Source of the DNA: Thereva unica
Taxonomy: Eukaryota; Arthropoda; Insecta; Diptera; Therevidae
DNA: 64,000 nucleotides
Reading direction: 5' to 3'
Assembly (NCBI GenBank): GCA_949987705.1
Contig: OX465282.1
Span: 1,290,501-1,354,500, forward strand
The position numbers and the translations under genes were made by a program. How positions within the stretch are numbered: the first letter of the stretch is position 1; each line of letters opens with the position of its first letter. Of the stretch, positions 57,530-64,000 are shown in pieces. A model generated the notes under the pieces. It saw only the letters and a list, made by a program, of their open reading frames with translations, searched no databases and had not been told where the DNA came from.

Positions 57530-58785
57530 TTAAACGGTTTCACCACCATCAGGCTTATTATTAATTTGATTTAGTATAGTAAATAACGAAAAGGTGAATT
57601 TAATTATCTGTAAAGAAAATGAAAGTTTTAATCAGAGTTTTAAATTAAATTAATAATTCCTTACAGCTAAAAATGTTGGCAAATTAATTGGAACCAAATT
57701 CCCCGCCAACATAACAAAAGTCTTATGAGTCCGTTGCATAAAAATAATCACAGTCCTCTTGAAGCTTTGATTTTGATCCATCCAATTGCAGCTGTAGATT
57801 GATGTTGTCAAGTAATCATTCTCTTCCACTAATAAATTAACAAAGAAACAAGCTGGTAGAACTTCTAGAATAACCGCACCCAAGTATATGATAACAGCCA
57901 TGATTTCGAACATTTCTTGTGCATATGACATGATATAAACTGCGGCTAAACACAGAGCAAAAGCAGTGACTATGAATTGAATGAATAATGTTCGTGTGAT
58001 TACATGTCGAAGATGTTCAAATAGTCTGGAAAGGATATAGTAAATATTATTAATAATTTATTTAAGTAAAAATACTTTAGGATCTCTCGATGATCATGAA
58101 TGCAGCTGACTATATCCTGATAGTTTTCTGTTGATGTTTTCCTTGGATCTCGACCAACTTTTTGAATCCGCATTCCCAGGACATGAACATGACTTAATAG
58201 CATATAAATATATGCTGGTGGAAATAGATCATCAGCGATATTTTCGATAACAATAAATGTTGTTGCAATTGCTTGATATATATAAACTGGCCAATAGTAC
58301 TTCCTCCAATCAAATGGAAACCAGGCAGCAAAAATCAGCCTCTGACCAACAATTAATGGTACTATAATATACAATAAAAGTGCAGGATAGTAAACACCAT
58401 TGTACAAAAAGTACATAATATGGCATTTCTTAATCACTTTCCGTAAATACTCTTGTTCATCATCGTCCTGTGCCCTGCTGTCTAGCTTATTTAAAATCAA
58501 TTTGATTTTCGAAAATCGCTTCTGATAAATCAGTACTGTGAAGTATTTAAATGCAGATGCAACAATAGTTAAGGACATTGAAAGATTCCCCAAAACCACT
58601 TCGATTTTCTCTTCAAAAAAATTATTCACACTTAGTGATATCGGAAAGAAGAATGTAACAATCGAATTTTTTATAACTGAATAAATATAATACAAAATTT
58701 TATATTTTTTGGTTGGATAAATTCCACATATGCGCCAGCTATACCAAATATACTTGAATGCAACGTTCGAGTCTAAAGGTTCCAT
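57530..58785 (-). CDS. Odorant receptor (7tm_6 family), copy B
   Basis: Exons on the - strand: 58785-58076, 58025-57665, 57607-57530, with introns of 50 and 57 bp, the same sizes and phases as copy A; 382 residues. The frame is fully open, so both paralogues look functional. By my count about 23 of 382 residues differ from copy A. Many changes lie in hydrophobic segments (F/Y exchanges, G to A, V to G), plus I39K, and S to L and I to M at the start of exon 2. The last intron has the stronger donor GTAAGG (copy A has GTGAGG) and an in-frame stop, which confirms it as an intron. Similarity extends outside the gene from about 57350 to 58830. Like copy A, it should act with Orco in olfactory neuron membranes. 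Ligand unknown. Confidence 0.9.
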
Positions 58786-58829
58786 TTTGTGTTCTTCCTT
58801 TTAGAAAAATAAAATCTCCACAAAACTCT

Positions 58830-59349
58830 AACAAGCAAAAAATTTCCACAATCTTTATCTGGGAGTGTTGCAAGCTCAACTAACATTTAAAATGATTTAA
58901 CCCTTTCGTTTTTAACACCTAGCCTAAGATAATAAATAATTCGTGATGCGTTTAAGGATAATTGTTAATCGATCTACACCTATCATCATCTATTCTGGAT
59001 AAATAAGGGGCGTTAAATTGTTAACCAATTTTTAAAATATTAATTTTAAAATTTCTGTGCAGTTCTTTAATCACATTTTGATGGGATTTTAATTTGTATT
59101 TTCTTATTGTTTTTTGCAAACGTTTTATTGATTTAAGATAACCCTGATTATTGTCAACTAATGCTATATAATTATTTTAGGTTGGTGATGGATTTTAAAA
59201 TTAAAGGCACGAAGATAGTAAAAAATATATTATTTAAACGATTTAAGTTAACGAGAACAACGATTAGGAGGAAGCACCAGCATTATATGTTTAACGCATA
59301 ATAAAAATAAAGAACGACATCCATATACGTATTGTAGCCACGTAAGTAA
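58830..59349. other. AT-rich 5' flank of receptor copy B
   Basis: Unique-looking AT-rich DNA; the homology with the copy A flank has ended. No exon seen. Confidence 0.4.
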
Positions 59350-59467
59350 AAGTTCATTCAGACCATTAAATATAGATACCGAATAAATTTGCTTAGTGCA
59401 GCCTAGAATAAAACAGACCCTTGTGCTTAGCTCTCGGGCTCAAAATTCATCTTTCTTTTGGCAGAAT
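59350..59467 (-). repeat. 118-bp segment, inverted relative to 46733-46850
   Basis: Reverse complement of 46733-46850 with few mismatches; followed on the right by a foldback arm that is not inverted. Confidence 0.75.
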
Positions 59468-59488
59468 CAATCCAGAAGCTATCTTAGC

Positions 59489-59740
59489 GGGAAAAATTCG
59501 AAGCGCTACCAAGGAGAGCGAATTTGGAGCGATGTTTGTATGCTCCGATTGGAGTTCTAAGGAATTGTATGAGACGAAGAAAACGGGCAAACATAGATAA
59601 CCGCTGTCAACACCAAGGACGAAAAGGCAATTACCAATGATGAAAAAAAAATATAAAGCTTTTCGACACCGCAGTTGTTTCACATATCCACAGGTGCTAT
59701 AACATGAATTGGAGGGCTACAAAGTATTTATATATTTTGT
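59489..59740 (+). mobile_element. Foldback-family arm fragment
   Basis: AAAAATTCGAAGCGCTACCA at its start and CATATCCACAGGTGCTATAA near 59683; same order and direction as 46857-47340, but shorter, and lacking the hairpin MITE. Confidence 0.6.
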
Positions 59741-60689
59741 CTCTCTTGTCTAGCTTTACTCGCAAATATTTGACTGAGTCTGAATACTCAACTGTGGTTC
59801 TCTGGATACAAATAGAACCTAGGTTCACTTTTTCGATTTTGTTGTAACCTGTGCTGATTTACCCTTAGAGTAAACCAACTTGCCCGCCCTCTCTGGCATA
59901 TCATGTTATTTGTTGTCGGGCGGCCTTAGTTTTCTCGAACGTGTTCGATCATAGATGCGCCAGACCTCACTCGGTAGAATATCAGTGGGTGACTTTTTCC
60001 TTATCAGCTTCGGATTCGGACATAGTTTGTAGTTACCCACACTGATGCCGAATACTGCAGAACGGCGATGAAGACGATGACTTTGCATGCAACATCCTTC
60101 GTTTAGCAGAATCCTCTCGATGTCGTAGCAGTGATTGATTGTGCTTTCCGGGCACTATTCTGAAAGCATGTTCTTAAAATAAAATCTAGCATGCGTTTCA
60201 GTGTAGCAAGTTTACAAGTTTTAGAATAGTCAGGAAGGAACTGGAGATGTAGCGATGGCGGTAGTGAGACGAGTGGGCAGCATTCTGAAAAACAATAAGT
60301 ATTTAGGCAAGCTTCGAGGAAGGGTCAGTAAAGGATGTTCGCAACATAGGTTCTTATACCTCTTCTGTGTTGCATCACTGTGAACTCTCAAATGCCATGT
60401 TGAAGAGAGTGTTGGAAAGTTGCAGAAGGACCTCACATATTGGAGTGTGTGGAGTAGCACAACATGATGGTGAAACCATATATGGCCGGCAGTCCACGTC
60501 AAATTATTCTTGGCTTATTGTTGCTCCGTTTTCTTCGCTCTTTATAATCGCATCTATAATTTCGCTCGAACGAGATAATGGTCCGATCCGCAATCGGGTA
60601 CACGCATTGCACGTACGTCTTTGAACGTCGATCGGAATCTGGCGTAGTATATCGCCGAGTCGTTCCCAGATGGAGTTCGCTAGGTGAGT
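59741..60689. other. Unassigned repeat-like DNA
   Basis: No supported gene. GC-richer than the host flanks and broken in all frames; probably retrotransposon debris without a clear motif. Confidence 0.35.
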
Positions 60690-61128
60690 TTTTTTATGTG
60701 ACAGACTAGAGGCTTAGGGAAAGCCCCTTTTGTACTGTCGGCAAGCTATTTTTTCCGTATACACTGTCGAACAGCAACTCTAGCCGGAAGATAGAGAGAA
60801 GAGGAGAAGGAACTCTCACAACCTAGCCGCGATATTTTTATTCCACCTGCTCGCAACCTTTTCACGATGACTTTGATATCGGGGCTTCGAGAACAACTCT
60901 CTGGAGTGTTATGCCTCCTGAAACGAGTTGAATCTCATCAACCAACCGATGCCATGGTAGAGCGGGGAAGACTATGATAGAAGGTATGTAAGGAAGGAAG
61001 AAGAGAGAAGGCAAGTTATGTAGGTGGGAAAGTGGAAAAGGCGAAGGACCGTAGGGCTGGCCGGGACTCGAACCCGGAACCTCTGGGACAGCAGTCAGGC
61101 GCCTTACCCCTAGACTACCGAGGACCCC
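60690..61128 (-). mobile_element. tRNA-headed SINE with LINE-like tail
   Basis: On the - strand, 61128-61054 is tRNA-like. An A box (TAGTCTAGGGG), a 4-bp D stem and a perfect B box (GGTTCGAGTCC) within a 5-bp T stem are visible. The acceptor ends do not pair and there is no proper anticodon stem, so it is not a working tRNA. A 300-bp body follows. It ends at 60700-60690 with 'GTCTGTCACATAAAAAA', close to the 3' end of the non-LTR family at 8010-8350 and 48192-48560 ('...TGCCACATAAAAAA'). This is the classic SINE design: a pol III promoter head and a tail borrowed from the partner LINE. Confidence 0.6.
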
Positions 61129-61271
61129 AGTGGTGTTCGAGTGGATGGTGGAAGATGCTGTTGCCAAAGTTCAAATTGTTTGACGCTGTAAATGAAAGCA
61201 GGCGTGAGCCGTTGTCGTTAATTACTCCGTGTCCGTTTTTGATGGCACCGTCCTAATATTTTCCAACTAAA

Positions 61272-61477
61272 AGAGTAAACAATTAGTCACACAATGAGTG
61301 AAGCAAAACTAACAACTTAATTTTATTGACAGTAAAGAAAAATATACATGAGAACGGAATACGCCATAGAATAATCAAGAAAGCTTAAACTAAACCGGAA
61401 ACACTCATTCTGTTTGATTACCTTTTGTTGCATCATCAGCACCGTGCACTTGTTTAAATCTAAGTGAATTAAGGAGT
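61272..61477 (-). repeat. 205-bp LTR-like repeat, copy 2
   Basis: Near-identical to 53170-53374, same orientation, 8.1 kb away. The two copies flank the hAT/gypsy nest and receptor copy B. Either they are LTR pieces of one broken element or two independent insertions. Confidence 0.55.
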
Positions 61478-61903
61478 TTAATTTTATTTTTTATTTTCTT
61501 TTTATCTAATAATACTTTTTTTTATTACACCATTTAAAAATTCTGGGTGTTCTGGGAATAAGTAGTTGAGTTAATATGAAAATAAAGCGTATAAGTAGAG
61601 ACGGCTTCTAAATGTTATCTTAAATTAACATCTTGAAACCCAGTTTTTAGTGCATTGTCATAGTATAGAAAATGAATAATAAAAAATGAATTGGTTGTAA
61701 CCAATGACAAAGTAAGATGACATCATTCCGGCTGTTAACTATTCCTGTATATAATCTGGTGGATTTCATGCTTAACATTTAGAAACGCCAGTGCAGCGAG
61801 AAATTAGCAATAGAAAATTGGTTATTTTTCAAATATTGTTTTACCGGATTGTGTTGAAATCTTAAATTTTATTTGTATTTTGCTAAAATAAATTTGTGTG
61901 ACA
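61478..61903 (+). other. Upstream region of the secreted-protein gene
   Basis: AT-rich and unique-looking; holds a TATATAA at 61748-61754 and a short 5' UTR. No exon seen. Confidence 0.4.
61748..61754 (+). promoter_or_regulatory. Possible TATA box of the secreted-protein gene
   Basis: TATATAA 150 bp before the start codon, allowing a 5' UTR of about 120 nt. In AT-rich DNA such a match is easily due to chance. Confidence 0.3.
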
Positions 61904-62405
61904 ATGACAACCAAAATTTGCATCGTTTTCCTCTCCGCATTATCTATTGGGGTCCTTTCGGCACCATCTACTAACATTCTTGTCTCCAATGGATTTATAA
62001 TTTCCTGCAAGAATGGTAATTCATTTTAATATTATATACTATCATAACATTTACGTTCATTTTTAATTTGCAGATACTCTAGTTTGTGACAAATTGACAT
62101 GTCCAGCTACAGCCGAACGATGCGTTATTACAAGCAAAACAGATGAAACCAAAGAGAATATTTACACAATTTGGCGATGCATCGGTGCAAATGATCTAAT
62201 TCTGATTGAAGAACAGTCAACGGATAAGAATCCTGACATTAATGCTGCTGTAGATGTTCATCTTGAAAGTGGTCGTAATTCAGAAGCATCGTGGAAAGAA
62301 ACATCAGACAAAATCGAACAAGAATTTGTAGAACTTCAAAACTTTTTGGATAACTTTTGGAAGAATTTTAACCCTTTTGGGAATATTAACAATCCCAATC
62401 AATAA
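61904..62405 (+). CDS. Small secreted protein of unknown function, two exons
   Basis: Exons 61904-62015 and 62074-62405, joined across a 58-bp GT-AG intron in phase 1; 147 residues. Residues 1-20 (MTTKICIVFLSALSIGVLSA) are a clear signal peptide with cleavage after SA. The mature part has five cysteines (35, 42, 47, 54, 73) within 40 residues. An acidic middle and a hydrophobic-aromatic, Asn/Pro-rich C-terminus ('FLDNFWKNFNPFGN') follow. No family recognised. The odd cysteine number would leave one free or support a disulfide dimer. Small cysteine-bearing secreted proteins in insects include salivary, seminal and haemolymph factors; nothing here chooses among them. An AATAAA follows at 62460. 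The short intron, signal peptide and poly(A) site together make this a real host gene. Confidence 0.8.
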
Positions 62406-62459
62406 TCAAACATTGTTTTTTATATGGCTGTGTACGTATAAAATTTATTTATATTGTTA

Positions 62460-62465
62460 AATAAA
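62460..62465 (+). terminator. Polyadenylation signal of the secreted-protein gene
   Basis: AATAAA 55 bp after the stop codon, in an A/T-rich 3' UTR. Confidence 0.6.
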
Positions 62466-62529
62466 ATGAGCATTTTAAAGTGTGTTTGTGAATAGCATTG
62501 ATCTAAACAAGGATCGTCGAACTTATATA

Positions 62530-64000
62530 TTTCAGATATATAAATATATTCGGTGTCTTTCTTGGCAGTGGTAAAGGCTATTGACCCCGCTTATTAGAGC
62601 GTCCTTTGCGAAGTCAGTCAGTAGCGCTTGGACGGTCTGGGCGCTAGAGGCACCATACTTAGTGGTGACTGCCTCTTTTCGGTTGAAATTTTTGACAGGT
62701 TTTTCAACTGTCAACCTCTCATGGCGGGTCACCAGCAAGCTATGCTCTTCAGAAATTGTCCAAGATGACATTTTTTGCGATGATGTTTGTGGTGGCGTAC
62801 TTCACTTCACCTGCTTCAATTCCCCAATCAGTTGCAATTCGTCGGCACCTAGAGGGTCCACTTGTAGCGAATGCTCTGACATTAGACCCTGCCATATCCT
62901 GAGGCTGATAAAAACATCTCTGATATTTTTCTCGATGGCCAGGAAAAGTTATTGGTCGTCTTAACTCCTTTTACGGCATCTCACATTTTCAGATGCTTGC
63001 CGATAACGTCCAGGCCAACAGGCTTGATTCTTTGTCGGACACCCTGGCTTCTGCTGCCATCAACTCGAGTTCTTTGATGGACACGTGCCAGAAATTTCTT
63101 CCCGAGTGGCAACGGCTTTAGACTCGATTGATGGTATTCACTCGGGGATTCGCCACCTCTTCCTGCACTTGTAACCCCTCGGCTTCTCTTCATCCTATAC
63201 TGGATGACATGAAAAGAAGTACGAAGCGTGTTCGGGCAAATATTGTATCGCTGTTTTCAGCAGTGGTTCTCTGCCTTCAAAATTTGAAAGCGTCTTCGAC
63301 GGGAAAAACTCCTCCTCTGCGGCGGTAGTATCTGATGGCGCCCTTCAGGTAGAGGAGCAAACTCCTTCCTTGCTTCTCCTTCGTGTCTTCAGGCGCGTTG
63401 CAAAAGTCGTCGAAGTCGCCAAGCCACTATTCGTGATGGTGTCACTTTAAATTCTTCGTCCCACGTTCTAATGACAGAGTCAACCTCTACGCCGGGCTCG
63501 ATACTATCCTTTTCCCCTCCAATAGTTGGTGGTCCCCCGCTCACTGAAGCTACAGATCCATTGGGACCTCGCACCCCTCTGGTTACTGTACCAAGACCTC
63601 TGAATATCTTCATCTCACGATTCTCTCCTGAAACTAAGGCGGAGATATTTGTGAATACTTAATAATGAAATCTATAAACCCGAAATCAGGGGTGGTAGCA
63701 CGTAAGTTGTTTTAATCGACCTCCTCGTATGCAAAGGTCGATTGAAACAATTTACGTGCCAACGGTTAGCAGCTAACCCCCCTGTGCTTTGCAGAAGAGT
63801 CAGCAAAGCTTCCAAGCCTGCTGCTTCTTGTGTTTTGTCTGCTCCGCCTTGGCTCGCTGGTGCTCTTTCTCGGCTTTTTATTCCATGGACCCGTCCTCGA
63901 ACTCAACACGCAAAAGTTTTCACTCCGATCGTCCCACAGATGTCAAAAAACTCGAGACGCTTTCCCTCTGCTACCAGAACGTAAGGGGTACAAGGTAAAA
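62530..64000 (+). mobile_element. Decayed non-LTR element running off the window
   Basis: On the + strand, scraps suggest an ORF1 region. One is a 'SLSDTLASAAINSS ... MDTCQKFL' stretch at 63010-63100. Another is 'NIFISRFSPETKAEIF' at 63600-63650, resembling the RRM-like 'VSRL.PET....I..Y' segment of insect CR1/Jockey ORF1 proteins. Near 63955-63995 'LSLCYQNVRGTR' matches the start of an ORF2 endonuclease ('L.I.YQNVRGLRTK'). A - strand frame at 62532-62771 is of uncertain meaning. Multiple stops; the rest of ORF2 would lie beyond 64000. Confidence 0.5.

Noticed and set aside
57530..58785. Receptor copy B as a processed retrocopy
   Set aside because: Both introns are retained at the same sizes and positions as in copy A, so it arose by DNA duplication.
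61054..61128. Functional tRNA gene on the - strand
   Set aside because: The A and B boxes and T stem are good, but the acceptor stem has at least three mismatches and no 5-bp anticodon stem forms; a SINE head explains it better.

Overview
The window looks like nuclear DNA of an insect, most probably a fly (Diptera). Four things point there: two intact insect-type (7tm_6) odorant receptor genes, very small introns in every host gene (about 50 to 115 bp unless invaded by repeats), AT-rich host genes, and a dense bed of insect-type non-LTR retrotransposon, LTR, hAT, mariner-like and foldback debris. Bacterial features (operons, ribosome binding sites, CRISPR) are absent.

I find only four host genes. 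(1) A nine-exon, 1378-codon gene on the + strand at 30377-37992 that I read as URB2/Npa2, a nucleolar factor for large ribosomal subunit (27S pre-rRNA) processing. Two of its introns have been enlarged by retrotransposon remnants lying antisense to it. (2, 3) Two near-identical three-exon odorant receptor genes on the - strand at 44914-46169 and 57530-58785, a recent direct duplication about 12.6 kb apart. (4) A small two-exon gene at 61904-62405 for a secreted, cysteine-containing 147-residue protein that I do not recognise.

Layout: 1-30 kb is gene-poor and holds degenerate non-LTR retrotransposons of RTE-like, R1/Jockey-like (some with RNase H) and CR1/L2-like types, a solo LTR (3390-3901), a 1.2 kb foldback element (10087-11275) and microsatellites. 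30-38 kb is URB2. 38.3-43.5 kb is a nest: a 5'-truncated non-LTR element, a terminal-inverted-repeat transposon abutting its tail, and a pogo/Tigger-like MITE inside that transposon. 44.7-46.2 kb is receptor copy A. 46.7-53.4 kb is MITEs, foldback arms and non-LTR ends. 53.8-57.1 kb is a Ty3/gypsy pol fragment split by a 2.48 kb hAT element with perfect 8-bp target duplications. 57.4-58.8 kb is receptor copy B. 59.3-61.5 kb holds repeats including a tRNA-headed SINE. 61.9-62.4 kb is the secreted-protein gene, and the right edge enters another decayed non-LTR element.

The genes do not form a pathway. The biology worth following is receptor duplication and divergence in a repeat-rich neighbourhood. 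All calls are from reading the sequence; no database search was run.
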